DNA of 64,000 bases from Macrosoma leucophasiata (Eukaryota > Arthropoda > Insecta > Lepidoptera > Hedylidae), in NCBI GenBank assembly GCA_036365455.1, contig JAWQUS010000023.1:9672001-9736000 (forward strand), written 5' to 3'. The notes under the pieces are model-generated. The model ran no database searches. It saw only the letters and a list, made by a program, of their open reading frames with translations, and was not told the DNA's origin. Both the position numbers and the translations under genes were made by a program. This document shows, one piece after another, positions 21,786-33,250 of the stretch; positions within the stretch are counted from its first letter, which is position 1, and every line of letters starts with the position of its first letter.

Positions 21786-22855
21786 GACGAAATTCGATTT
21801 CATTTAAATAAACGTGTTTATTTTTAGGCGATGTGTTATTGCCTACAGTATAAACAGTAAGTACTACTGTAATTATATTTCTAGGATTAGTAACAATTTT
21901 GAACTCGTCAGTAAACAGATCGCGTATAATAATATGATCCTTTAATTTCATGTACTGATAACCTCGTTCTTCATGTGTATTCTGTCGCTCGTCTATTTGT
22001 CTGTTCACAATACGAAAGATTCAAGATGGAATGAGATTGTATACAAAACGTTTACGCGTTAATTTATTTTTAGTACGCAGTTCTTCACTTTTGTTTCGTT
22101 CTAGATTACGATGTCCCTGACAAGCAAACTCGTTTTAAATGGAAGGCGCATGTGAAAATTGGTGCCCTTAAGATCTTTATCGTTATATTTGTTACGGAAA
22201 ATCCTTGTTGCCTTTGTCCTTTTGTTATTCGATACATTAGTTTGGAAATACACCATTAGTGTGACCACAGTCAGATTTTTAACTTGTTCATTAAATTCAT
22301 GCTCTGGTGGAACAACTAATTTTTAATGCTCAAATTAAGAATTTCAGTTAATAACTATTTACCTCTTTGCTACGTTTTTTTTAATTTAATACGTAATTCA
22401 GTACATATTTTATAATTATCTACTTATCTGAAAGTGATGATAACTTCTATAATTATGTAGTCTTATGAATTATTCCTAACTCCATATTCTTTAAAGATTT
22501 ATTACTGAAAATGGTAATACCACAGACAGAAATAGTAGCTGTAGACGTCTAAAACTCATTAAAATAGTCAAAACACAAGAATTAGATTTAACATCTCCGT
22601 TTGTTTTTTTAACGTCTTGCTATTTAGACTCGTGTTTGACATGGTGTTAATTGGTTTACTTTATTCGCCTCTTTGCCTCTGTTATCATGTGCTCCTTGTG
22701 CTAAATTTAATGACCAATTTAGTTAAAAGTAACATATGGCAGCAATTAACAAATAATTTTATAGCGTTATAAAAACGTAAACTGTCACGAGTAGAGATGT
22801 AACTACGAATTACATTTGCACAAAATGTTCTCTCGCAGAAACTGTATCAATTTGT
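21786..22855. other. No recognisable gene
   Basis: A+T-rich. The minus-strand frame at 21739-22008 overlaps the tandem repeat end and has no motif. Confidence 0.5.
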
Positions 22856-22859
22856 AACA

Positions 22860-23110
22860 CTTCACTGTCGGCTGTTTGAGCTCGAGTCCGTTGCCGAACG
22901 AAATTAAAACGCCAATCAAGCGTTTTGACAGTTCCGCATTTTCGCGCCAATTTTCCGGATCGCGCGGCTTACGGTCGGTGGCACGGTGGCGCGCTCGCGC
23001 GCTCTCTGTGGACTGTGCCGCGGTCGCGCTGCGCCCCATCTACTACCTTACGATTTATGTGCGTGACGCAGAAATGTAGTGTTACTCTCTGGATATCACG
23101 TGGCCCATCC
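22860..23110. promoter_or_regulatory. CpG-rich island, possible promoter
   Basis: A sharp G+C and CpG peak (gcgcgcggcttacgg-type sequence, ggtggcgcgctcgcgcgctc, gtgccgcggtcgcgctgcgc) stands out from A+T-rich surroundings on both sides. Short overlapping frames on both strands reflect composition only. Minus-strand reading gives a plausible 5'UTR-like stretch leaving the island at about 22870 (cagtgaagtg). A host promoter with an untranslated first exon is possible, and a G+C-rich transposon piece is the alternative. Confidence 0.35.
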
Positions 23111-23114
23111 TGAG

Positions 23115-23754
23115 TTCACCTCGTCAATTATAATACGATTTTTATGTTTATACAATAGGTCGAAGTAGGCCGCAATCAACGATTTATCTAAAATCAGAGC
23201 TGGAACAATTTCTTGCGAAATAAAAGTACGATTTGTTTAACGTTGGTTAATCTCACTATTTTTTATGAAAACGAAATAGGAGTGGCAGTAGTGGCTCCAG
23301 AATGTTATGAAGAGAATAATGAAAAGTCAGCATTTGATCACCTGAGGACAGGCTTTATCAAAGTAAACATTACTGAATGAACTGAATTTGGATGATAGAG
23401 GAGGGACGGGGGAATGGGGGTTCAGCTTCTCGTAGTTCCTTCCCCATCCCCAGAAATACATATCCTTAATTACACTGACTATGATCCACGACTGACGGGT
23501 TATTTATATATTAAAACTATGCCAATTTTATGGAAATGCACTTACTTTACTATTCTTGAGGTCAGATAACTTCTGTCTTCGGGGACATAAATTACTAACC
23601 GTAATACCAACGGCAGACTCTATTATTTGTAGCATAGATATAAATTAGGAAAACGAGCGGTCAGCGACGCCTAATTGCTAACTTGGAGCACCCTAACTGA
23701 AACTCGCTTTTCAATTTGTATGATAAAAAGGTTTCCAGCGGGTTATTCGTATTA
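23115..23754. other. No recognisable gene
   Basis: Mixed-composition spacer with no clear open frame or repeat. Confidence 0.45.
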
Positions 23755-23797
23755 CCACACTGGCGTGAAGATACATACATACATACATACATACTAC
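23755..23797 (+). repeat. LINE tail with (ATAC)n microsatellite
   Basis: ctggcgtgaagatacataca followed by repeated tacata units is the extreme 3' end of the RTE-type family seen at 55886-56205 and 62079-62175. Confidence 0.6.
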
Positions 23798-23913
23798 ACT
23801 GGTATTATTAGACAATAATTAGTAATGCTATATGCTGCAGTAAGTGCTCTAAGCTATAGCTAGAGGGTGATGTGGTTAGCAAAATATACATATTTAGGTA
23901 TCTAATATATCTA

Positions 23914-24201
23914 CTGGTGGTAGAGCTCCAGTGACGGAGCTCGCGGGCGTAGTCAACACCGCATTACCTAATATACTTGCTAAATGGTAGTGTTTAGCCC
24001 TATCGTGTTCCGGTCAGGTGGTAATGTACGGCCCTGTAATTTCCGGCACAGAGGCATAACACCTTAGGCCTCAGGAGTGGTAACCCATCTGCATTTTGAG
24101 CTTGGTCTTTGTATAAGTGTCAATAGGTTGCAGTCATCACTTGGCATCGATGTGAGCTGCATGCTTGTTTTCACTTACATTACATAAAACAAAATAAAAA
24201 A
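23914..24201 (+). repeat. Family A interspersed repeat, full length
   Basis: Head ctggtggtagagctccagtg to the A-rich end tacataaaacaaaataaaaa. A small deletion near the gccgctaaatgg block. Confidence 0.85.
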
Positions 24202-24718
24202 AGGTAAAAAGCAACCTTCCTTAATTATTTATTTTCATCTGTTTCAACAGTGTGCACGCGATGTAATATAACCTTCATTAAACTTATTGTGTAAGTACCT
24301 AATTATGACAGAAATTCTATTAAACATTCTGATACTTAACAAAAAAAAAAAAATCTGATTCATCAAACAACAGGAATTTCATAGAAATTAACGAACTGTG
24401 TCATCCAATATAATCGTCAATAAAAAGAAACCGCTCTGTGTAAGTAGGTACATATCTATATTAAGTAAATGTTAAATTCTGTAGTGAAATTAAGGCTTCT
24501 ATTTGCGGTCCGACCCCTTATCTCTTCAGTCCTTCAATTAATTAGAGATCAGGGAGTGAATGGAGCAAATTTACCGAGAGCGTATCATTCAATGGAATTT
24601 TTTAATCTCTGCAAGTACCCACTTCTGCTAAATTGATTTACCCCAGTTAAACGGAATTGAATCACATTGCAATAGCTTTTACCTCCAGAAAGTTGAATGA
24701 TAGCGCGTAAGTGCAAAG

Positions 24719-25590
24719 ACCTAGGTTAGGGCTGTCATCATCAAAATTACAGAAATCTGACAAAAAATTCAGAAATCTCGGACATAGGTGTTTTTTTTTC
24801 GGATATGCAAGATTCTATTCTATTATATCCAAGACAAAACTGACTACACGATCTATCAACATACAGTTCAAGCCACTGGACAATTGAAATTGGCATGCAA
24901 ATAACAGTTAACTAAGACGCGACAGAGACAGCGAGATAGAGACAACAGATGAAATTATTAATTGGTTCTAAGTTGTATTAATGTTACGTTAATTGATTCG
25001 GATAACTAATATGATCAATATATTATCTAAATTATTTATTTTTAAGTAAGTGAGATAATTTACGGGTAATTTCAAATAACTTTAACGACTTCTCTCGAAG
25101 GGATCACAATATCTTCGCTTTTAGTTGTTAACTTCATATTTAATGAAAGAAACAAAACAAAGAAATGAGACTCTTATCTTAACTCTGGAAATATCCTTCA
25201 AAAATCTTGGACACTTCAATTATTTATTTACGGTGTATGGCAGCCCTAGCCCTAACCTAAGCTAGATAGATAAATATGCTGTTTTGTCGGTGATTTCTAG
25301 ACCCGATAGAGACGTGATGAGATAATTGGTTGCAAGTTCTATTAACGTTACGTAAATTGATATGATTTGCATAATTTATATCATCATATCATCAATGTGC
25401 TCTAGGTGATTTCCGTTTAGGTGAGCGAGATAGCGTTCAAGTAATTTCAAATAATTTGGATAGCTTCACCGTGAAAGTATTGCAATAGTTTTAGTTTTTA
25501 GGCATTGTCAAAGTTTTTAATTTGTCTTTTTTGATAGTGCATAAGATGAAATGAGACAAAGAAAATGAGAACTAATAATCAGTTTAAGTA
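24719..25590 (+). repeat. Old direct duplication with inverted flanks
   Basis: Two diverged direct copies lie at about 24921-25170 and 25300-25570 (gatagagac, attggtt, gttacgt, gtaatttcaaata and acaaagaaa landmarks, offset 364-400 bp). The first copy is bracketed by an inverted pair, ctaggttagggctg at 24720 and cagccctagccctaacctaa at 25240. Confidence 0.55.
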
Positions 25591-25650
25591 GACATTGAAA
25601 GGTTATGGTGCAGCCGTAAGAGCGTCATTACACGTGAATATATAATAGTA

Positions 25651-26129
25651 GTAACACACGACCGGATGAAGCGCGCATGGCCCCGCGGCTGGTGTAGATC
25701 TTAAGCGATCTACTCGGTCAAGCATTACGGACCGCTAGTAGCAAATTAAAATGCGCGTTTCCGTGCTTCGGAGGGCACGTTAAGCCGTCGGTCCCGGTTG
25801 CTATCGATAGATAGCAGTCGTTTAACCTTGTCGGAGGCCTTATGGTTTGAAAACATCCGACAGCGGTTTGATCACTAACCCGTATCTCCACCAATCCGCA
25901 TTGGAGCAGCGTGGTGAAGTAAGCTCCAGGCCTCCCCCTAAAAAGGGGAGAGATTCGTGCCCAACAGTGGGACGTATAATGAGTTACCATTATTATTCGA
26001 TCTAGCGGACCGAATCCACCGACCAAATCCGGTGTCGCTACGCACGACCGGATTCGGTCCGGCGGAGCGACTCTGCCAACCAAACGCGCGCGAGCGGACC
26101 GCATCGGACCAAATCCGGACGTGTGTTAC
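25651..26129. mobile_element. G+C-rich TIR element carrying an RTE tail
   Basis: Terminal inverted repeats gtaacacacgaccggat (25651) and atccggacgtgtgttac (ending 26129) enclose G+C-rich sequence with internal inverted phrases (ggaccgaatcc / ggattcggtcc) and gcgcgc blocks near both ends. The middle (about 25690-25980) is a LINE tail. Class unknown. Confidence 0.6.
25690..25982 (+). repeat. RTE-type LINE 3' tail nested in the TIR element
   Basis: gcttcggagggcacgttaag, ccgtcggtcccggttgc, then ccgcattggagcagcgtggt, gaagtaagctccaggcctcc and cccaacagtgggacgtataa. This order is the widespread arthropod RTE 3' terminus. The 128-codon minus-strand frame over it is a shadow. Confidence 0.75.
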
Positions 26130-28160
26130 GACTTTTAGTCGGTGCAATCTGTTTGTTTATTAAAGTTTTTTTTATAATCATTATATTATACGTTTATTAC
26201 GAATGTATGTTTGCCACCTTCATAAAATGTTCAAAAGTCACTTATATCTAACGGAAAATCAATTTACGACGTCTGTTATTTTAATAAGCGATGGATACAC
26301 GTAGGGGTATAATTTTCAAAGGATGCTGGTCCTCATGTGTAATTAATAATCGTGTTTGTGTATGATCTCTACGGGTAGATATGAAATATAAAAACATGTC
26401 TGGTCCGATATCTAACGATATTATACATAATCACGGTGTTATGTACTTAATACGTTTTATACTGTGGTTATAGTTAAAATATAGTTATTGCATGCGTAAC
26501 TTCACGTTATTTTTTAAAATAACTGTACTTATATTTTTAATAATGAGCACTCGTAATACTAAATTTAAGCATAACCGCCACCCACCCGTATATCGATTTT
26601 GTGTACCATATTGGAGCCTTATATTAGAAAAATGTTAAGACTTACAAATCATCTTGGCTTCTCGCCTAAGTCATCCTTACCTGCAAAGGAAAATGTTAAT
26701 ATATAATATTATCATATTGCAATGTAAATTAAATTCTAATATCAAAGGTTTTTGTTCCAATTCTATCTCAATTTTAGTGATTACTCCTACACTGGTTTTA
26801 CAGTGTCGTGACACTCAGACTTAATCTAAACAAATAAATATACGAGAATCTTGATTTCCTTCCCAACTTTCCGTTAAGGGGAGGATTGTTTCAGATTAAA
26901 ACGAAAGCGCAAAACTGGTCCGCAATAAATACTCTCATTAAATCCTGTAGTGGACTAGATTTTACAGCTATCCCGAGTTTAACCAAGTGGCAATAATGTA
27001 GATCGATAGCTTTTGTAACGTTAGACTTAGTAACACATGCACACGCTGCGTCTAGATTTACACTTTTGTAAGTTTGCCGAACTTTGTTAAGATTTATGCA
27101 TCATATTATCTTTTAAATGTGGAAAACAATATTTGGAGAAATAATCTACACATTAAGATGTTTTTTGGATCCGAGATATTATAAGATTTGAAGATTTTTT
27201 TGACTCCATTTTCAAAGAACACGATGCATAATTTCAAACGCGTGTAAAAGAACTCACATGTACCATTTTGGTTTCATGCCAGTGAAAAAGAATTTTATCA
27301 ATTAAGTAATTCATCATTTTACCACATTTGCCATTACCATTGTTATATTCGTGGTCTACAATTATTTTTGTCAATTACCATTTTTTAAGATAATATTTCA
27401 CGTATAAAAAGTTAATTATATTTGAAAGTCCATTTCGAGAATCCTTATCTTTTATTTACGTTCTCGTCTTAATAATCATTGCTATCCAGACCTCTTAAAG
27501 TATCAGTGTCACGTGCGTATCAAGTTAAATAAAAAGCTGTTATAAAACCACTTACTAGCACACCGAAACAGTTCCTACACTGTCAATATTATCATGTATA
27601 CATGAACCTTAACGCGATCGGGTAAATGGTTGATAAAGCCTTTCAGATAACTGCCATTTGACGGACAGGTGTAATTAGACACCAGCTACCGGCAAATGGA
27701 AGCCGGGTGATAAGGGATAGAAACTGACGGCCAAAGTAAACAACGATGCCCTTTAAGATTACAAATTATATCAAAGTATAATGGAATTGCAAAATCTAAG
27801 TGCTTATAATAAACGGCAGCTGGTACATTAGTATCAAACAGATACCTTTGTTAATGCCCTAATAATTGTTCGTTTAGACAAGCTTTCAAACTGTTTTGCA
27901 AATGATACCCGTCATGTCGCGTTTGAAGAGGCCTTTGTGTTTCAGAAATGTTTCGAGATCTTCTAAACACATGAATTGTCTCAGTTGTTTGATGCTAAAC
28001 CTGAAGTATCACTAGTGATTTTAATTCCTAGGTCTGAGTGTAAGTTACCTCGGAATAATGGTTAATTTGTTCCAAAATTACTTATTATTTTTCAAAAAGT
28101 TTTCTACTTTAGAATTCCCTGTTAACATTTTATGACAGATGCATACATACTGTAGACACA
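26130..28160. other. No recognisable gene
   Basis: About 2 kb of A+T-rich sequence with no open frame, strong inverted repeat or known repeat that I could identify. Confidence 0.5.
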
Positions 28161-28408
28161 TACAGTGCTCATCAAGAAATATTGCACATCGAGCCTATGA
28201 AAGAGACAATCCGCTAGTTTAGACTTCGTAGAGCGTTATCTCTGCTGCACATTGTCTACGTAAACACTAGTCTTTGTAAAAATTTTATCAAAATGGAAGA
28301 CAAACGTCATATTGGTCAGGTGCGAAAAAGATAACGCTCTACAGACCCGAAATAAGCCGAAGTCTCCTTCATGAGGTCGATGTGCATTATTTCTTGTTGG
28401 ATACTGTA
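28161..28408. mobile_element. MITE, family E, complete copy
   Basis: TIRs of about 34 bp begin tacagt at 28161 and end actgta at 28408, both running into aagaaatattgcacatcgag or its complement. The secondary inverted pair gtagagcgttatct and gataacgctctac is intact. 248 bp, non-coding. Confidence 0.8.
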
Positions 28409-28475
28409 CGTTGAAACTGGTGGTCTTAAGATATGTTGTCACCCTCGAGTCTCAGATGTTTTGATTTTTATTAGT

Positions 28476-28720
28476 ATTGGTAATAGAGCTCTGGTGACGG
28501 GGCTCAAGAACGTAGGCATTACTGCATTATCCAATCTAACTGTCGCTAAATGACAGTATTCCATCGCAATTCTGGACTGGTGCTAATGCACGGCTCCATA
28601 TTTATCGACACAAATGCACAACTTAGGCCATAGGAGTGGCAACGCATGTGCTTTGAAATTGGTTTAATGTAGATGTTTATAGGGTACAGTATTCACTTTC
28701 CATCACTGTGAGGTCTAAGT
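28476..28720 (+). repeat. Family A interspersed repeat, diverged
   Basis: Head attggtaatagagctctgg, then gtaggcattactgcattatc, gctaaatgacag, aggccataggagtggcaacg and tataggg. Confidence 0.65.
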
Positions 28721-28724
28721 ATAC

Positions 28725-29300
28725 TACAGCATAGTCAGTAGATTCGCATATCACATAATGGTATCGCGGAAAATTTAAACCTGTTTAAGTCTAGACATGT
28801 ATATCGCATTGGATTATAGAACAAGCGATTAACATCGTTGACAAATTGCCTATATCTTACATAAAACCTTAATTTAATAATAAAATTGGAAATAAAAAGC
28901 GGGTTTGTTAATATAATAAATGAGGCATAAAAATGCTAATCAATAATGCTCGAAGCGCCAGTCAAATATTTATAGAAATGACAATAAAATTTCTATTATC
29001 GAATAATGTATGTTTTAATAATGTATTATGTTGATAAACACAAACTCGTCGTAACAATCCGGATACGATATTGTTGGTTTTGTATAAATTCCTAACCAGC
29101 ATCGTTAATCAGAGAGCAAATATCGTGGCGCCATGAGCAAGGACATCGAACCGTGTAAGAACAAATTTTAACTGCTCGGAAGGATCCAAAAATTACTGCG
29201 TAGTAATTTTTTTTAAGGAGTTACAGTGCCAACAGTAAAGTAATATTTTTTTTAATGTTAGGCATGTACTGTAATCTATAGAGATCTACATTATATAAGA
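28725..29300. other. No recognisable gene
   Basis: A+T-rich spacer. Confidence 0.45.
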
Positions 29301-29304
29301 ATTA

Positions 29305-29460
29305 CGCCCCGCGACAAGATGAACCGACGAACTGGTGAAGGTTGCGGGCAAACGCTGGTTGACCGGGCGGCTCTTTCGATGTTGCAAATTTTGGGGGAGG
29401 CTTTTGCCCAGCAGTGAATGTCTTTTAGCTGAAATGATGTGATGATGATATAGAAATGAA
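29305..29460 (+). repeat. LINE 3' end with GAT microsatellite
   Basis: cccgcgacaagatgaaccga, gaactggtgaaggttgcggg, gggggaggcttttgcccagc, then agtgaatgtcttttagctga and atgatgtgatgatgat. This is the end of a LINE reverse transcriptase plus its short 3'UTR and tail. Confidence 0.65.
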
Positions 29461-30020
29461 TACAAATCTTAGAGATTTTAGAAAAATAAACAAAGATTCT
29501 TTATACATAAGAAAAAAACTTTGAAACATATCTCTACATTTCACAGATTCGCAACGTCAAAAGCGAACACAGGGTGTCTAAGAAAAATAAAATTCAAATT
29601 CCATAAATGTAAATTTGTAAGCATTTTGTAAAATATTATGCAATTTATCCCAAAGTTAATAAAGCTGTTTACACACTGCATTCCGAGCGAGCATAACTAG
29701 CATAATTTTCAACAATGTGCACTGATTCTGTTCGTGAAAAATATTTACACAAATTTGAGTTATCGTTGCCTACTCGCGGTGTTTACACTAAAAATGCTGC
29801 TCGGATAAGGCGCCGCTTTATGAATATAACTTTCACGACCAAATACGCTGTTCCATTTTCGCATCATTGTTCTGAATACATCATCAGTGTTATTGATACC
29901 TAAAACGTACGCCTGGTATCACAAAGCAAAGATTTCCCATAAAAGGGTCAACAAACTGTCAGTTGGTTCCCTCATAAATCATGTGGTGTAATTCGTAATT
30001 CGAACGGTTTCACACTTCGT
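29461..30020. other. Unassigned; possible transposon piece
   Basis: Paired phrases gctgtttacacactgcattc (29664) and tgtttacactaaaaatgctg (29780) with gagcgagcataac hint at a degraded DNA element. The 62-codon frame at 29715-29903 lies between them and has no recognised motif. Confidence 0.3.
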
Positions 30021-30028
30021 GCCGCGGC

Positions 30029-30134
30029 TATAAAACGTATAGATGTGGCGTTTTCATTAGCCACATTCATTTGAAGATCACTTCACTTTCGTCAGCTACC
30101 GCGTCGTTTAATTACGTGAAATTTATTGAGTAGG
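30029..30134 (+). promoter_or_regulatory. TATA promoter with candidate untranslated first exon
   Basis: A TATA box ctataaaa (30028-30035) is followed at the expected distance by an initiator-like tcatta (A at 30056). Next come about 78 nt of mixed-composition sequence without ATG, and a good splice donor ag|gtatgt at 30133/30134. The layout matches short non-coding first exons of insect tissue-specific genes. No coding exon to the right was recognised in this window, so the assignment is tentative. Confidence 0.35.
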
Positions 30135-30139
30135 TATGT

Positions 30140-31375
30140 TTTTTATAGAATTTATTTTAAGAAGAGTGTTTTCTTTTTTGTATCACTTGCTTGATAGTGA
30201 TGTTACACCATGCTGTTTCATTGTTCCAAATGTATTGTAATCTGTGTTCTATTGTACGATATCGGTTATCCCAGATAATCTGACCTGAAGAATTGGTCTT
30301 TAAGCTCAACATTGTTTAAGTTAAGATCATGAATTAAGTAAATTTAATCGTGGATTATCAATTAATAGACAGATTCCTCTAAATTAACTAAAATACCGCC
30401 AAATTATTTTAATGTCAGAAATAATGGTAGAGCGATCGCTCTAAGCACTACAGCTTTTTTTGTACTATCATTACCTTACAGTTTTTTACTTCTCTATTTA
30501 ATACTTGTTACTATATTTCGCATTCAAAGATTTTTAGTAAAAACTAGGAAGAAAAAAATATTTTAGGCGAGATTTGAAACTGTTTCCTGTGGGACACTGC
30601 AAATTTGCTGGACTAGTTCTACAAGTTGCACAAAAAAAATACTGTGTTTTTTGGAATTTTATCCGTAAAATTTTTTTTTTTAATTTTTTTTATAAACAAA
30701 TGATAATTTCAACAAGCCTAAATCAGTGCTAGTAGCATTATCTTACGTAAGAACATATTATTATATCTCAAGACAGCGGCGCGTTGAACCTGAGACCTTG
30801 GTTGGAAATAGCCTATTTTAACCAAATTTACACGCGACTCGAAGAACAAATTTGTTCAAAGCTTATCTAGATTCATGGTCCCGTACGTACACAATGCCAC
30901 ATTTTTCTTTGGTTACAAATACCGAAAATTTTCTCAGATCGTAACTTATGTCTACATACAAACACGACGGAGTTGACGGCCATACATTTATATGAATTCT
31001 CGCGTTATCACGTACGACTATTGTAAGTGTTATCTATTTACTATCGTGTTCTACTGGCTCAGTTATGTCTGTTTCGAATGCTTCGTCTATTTTTTATCTG
31101 AATGATTTATCCAAATCACTGATATTTTGCTTTGATGGAATAATTTTCGATTTGGTATAATTATTAAATTATATACATTTCAACCAGATGTATTTCAACG
31201 TAAGTCACAAAATTGACCGTGCAAGTATTATGTGATAGAAACCATGATATGTGTTAAGTTTACCTGCCTTAAGATAAGTTTTGAATTCTTATATTTTTTA
31301 TGTTATGATGGGGGTTAATAAGTTTCACGTGAATGGTAGGTGAATATTGTAGTCTAGATACAGACAGACGAAGGG
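30140..31375. other. No recognisable gene
   Basis: A+T-rich spacer downstream of the candidate promoter. No coding exon with both splice sites was found. Confidence 0.45.
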
Positions 31376-31379
31376 TATG

Positions 31380-31538
31380 CAGATCCAGCACGAGATGGTC
31401 CGAAGATCTGGTGAAGGTCGCAGGCAATCACTGGATGAGGGCGGCCCAGGACCGTTCGTTGAGCCAATCTTTGTAGGAGGCCTTTGTCCGGCAGTTGACT
31501 TCTTTAGGCTGAAATGATGATCATGCTATCATCATCAT
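31380..31538 (+). repeat. LINE 3' end fragment (GAT-tail family)
   Basis: tggtccgaagatctggtgaa, ggtcgcaggcaatcactgga, gggcggcccaggaccgttcg, then ggcctttgtccggcagttga. In frame it reads D-L-V-K-V-A-G and R-A-A-Q-D-R-S, a LINE reverse-transcriptase C-terminus with a stop interrupting it. It ends in a short atgatgatcatg tail. Confidence 0.65.
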
Positions 31539-31540
31539 CA

Positions 31541-31709
31541 GGTGTTTGTGCATCTACATAAAACCGGAGGTCAAAATGTAGATACAATACAATACCTTTA
31601 CCTGAGGCCTAATTTGTTTTGCCACTTTGATAATTATTAAGGGCTATACCTAACCGGCGATAGAAAGCCTACGCTCTCGAGCTCTGAGACTGGTACTCCA
31701 TCACCAATA
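31541..31709 (-). repeat. Family A interspersed repeat, diverged
   Basis: aaaccggaggtcaaaatgta, acctgaggcctaa, gggctatacctaaccgg and cgctctcgagctctgagact. It follows directly on the LINE tail at 31380-31538. Confidence 0.6.
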
Positions 31710-31844
31710 ATAAATATAACATTTTGTTCTCTGCCTTCATACATAAATTGGCCCACAATACACACCTACCCTATATTTTACATATTTTTTTTTCTAGAGA
31801 GAGAGTATAGAAAAAGCGAATGACAATTACGTGTAACTACTATT

Positions 31845-32010
31845 ACTAACTAGATGATTGAAGAGACTGCGGAAGGTCGAGCTGTGTCCGAAGGTGGGTT
31901 CAAAAGTCTTAAAGAAACGAGAGATTTGTAAGCACCGAGATATTTGGCGCTCCAACTCACACACTCTCTGCCCACTTTAAGGGCCTTGGCGTGAAGATAC
32001 TTACATAAAA
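31845..32010 (+). repeat. RTE-type LINE 3' end (ATAC-tail family)
   Basis: ctgtgtccgaaggtgggttc, aaaagtcttaaag, gagatatttggcgctccaac, ctctctgcccactttaaggg, then ttggcgtgaagatacttaca. Confidence 0.6.
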
Positions 32011-32247
32011 TAGTACATATTTTTTTACACGTTTAAATGTATAAAAACATTTGGTTGGTACGGATATTGAACTAGCGATTGATTTGAAGGTCTTGGCCAC
32101 ACCGCCAAACAGGTCAACTATTAATAATCCAGACTTGCAACATTTTAAAATGTATCAAATACTTTAATAATAGCCAGTATACTATGAGATGATTTATTTC
32201 AGTTATTATGTGATTAACATCCGATAGGAATGTTAAGTAACACCGTA

Positions 32248-32259
32248 TGCGCATGCGCA
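32248..32259. promoter_or_regulatory. NRF-1/Erect-wing type palindrome
   Basis: tgcgcatgcgca is an exact 12-bp palindromic NRF-1 consensus; the insect orthologue is Erect wing. It stands alone in A+T-rich DNA with no gene start recognised nearby. Confidence 0.4.
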
Positions 32260-32261
32260 TG

Positions 32262-33170
32262 ATTCACATGATTATATTCGGTCAATGCGCCAACACTTGG
32301 CGCCAATGTATAAAGCAGTATCGGTATTCCATGTGAAGTCTATGATGTTTATCTTCTAACATTTTATTTATAGCTCTATTCGTAACTAATGCAGTCATCA
32401 CTCCCATGACATATTTAAAATCGACATTAGTTATAGAAAGATGTTATAGAAACAGCGTCTTGTAGAATGACGCAATTGAATGTCTGGTTACAAAGGGTTA
32501 CTTATAAAGAAAAATTACACTTAGGAATTGCATGTGAATTCATAGTAAAATTAGATGTTTTGCTGAATAAATTACGGATGCAGGTTTTTAAGATAAACAC
32601 AGCTGAGGTAGTCTTAATTCCAAAAAGGAAATTAATGCGACTTGCATGCATTTTTTAATCTGCATATTATGAAATATGTGAGACTATTTAATAGAATCTA
32701 CTGAATGATTTTTTGTAGAAAGTTACAAATAAGTTTTAAATGAGTAGGTATAAGTAATAAAATACTTGAAAAAGAACTGAATTTAGAAACAGAACAGAAA
32801 AATGTTACAGGAACAGGATATTGAGTGACGTCACAATTTAATTTGTAACTTATAACAAAAAAATAAAAACCGGTTCTTGAAGAGTTAGTCGTTTAGCTAA
32901 AATTAATGTAAATATTTGATCAATACAAGGTGATATTAAAAATAGTTTTTTTTTAATATAAAAAAGAAAGGAAAAAAGACATAATGAAGATACTTACATA
33001 AATATAAAAACGATATTTAATAAAATGTAGCGGCATCGTGAATACAGACTATTTTGTCTAAGAAAGGAGAGAGAGAAGGTCTTAATTATGTAAGTAATTT
33101 AACGTTAGTAAAACAAAAATAATTTCTGCATTTTCTAAAACACCAAGAAAAACAAATAAAATACGCTCAT
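32262..33170. other. No recognisable gene
   Basis: A+T-rich. The 63-codon frame at 32467-32658 has no motif. Confidence 0.45.
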
Positions 33171-33171
33171 A

Positions 33172-33250
33172 GCTTTAAGCCGCACCAGGTATAAACCTGA
33201 GTCGAGATGTCGAGAGTGCCGTTGTAGACACGCAGCACATATGTATCTAC
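33172..33250 (-). repeat. SINE family D body fragment
   Basis: gccgcaccaggtataaacct, then agtgccgttgtagacacgca, as in the body of 9618-9810. Confidence 0.45.

Noticed and set aside
22803..23113. Overlapping 60-78-codon frames on both strands in the CpG island
   Set aside because: Frames on both strands at once reflect composition; no motif is visible.
25718..26104. 128-codon minus-strand frame
   Set aside because: It covers the non-coding RTE 3' tail and the G+C-rich TIR element; the frame is a product of G+C richness.
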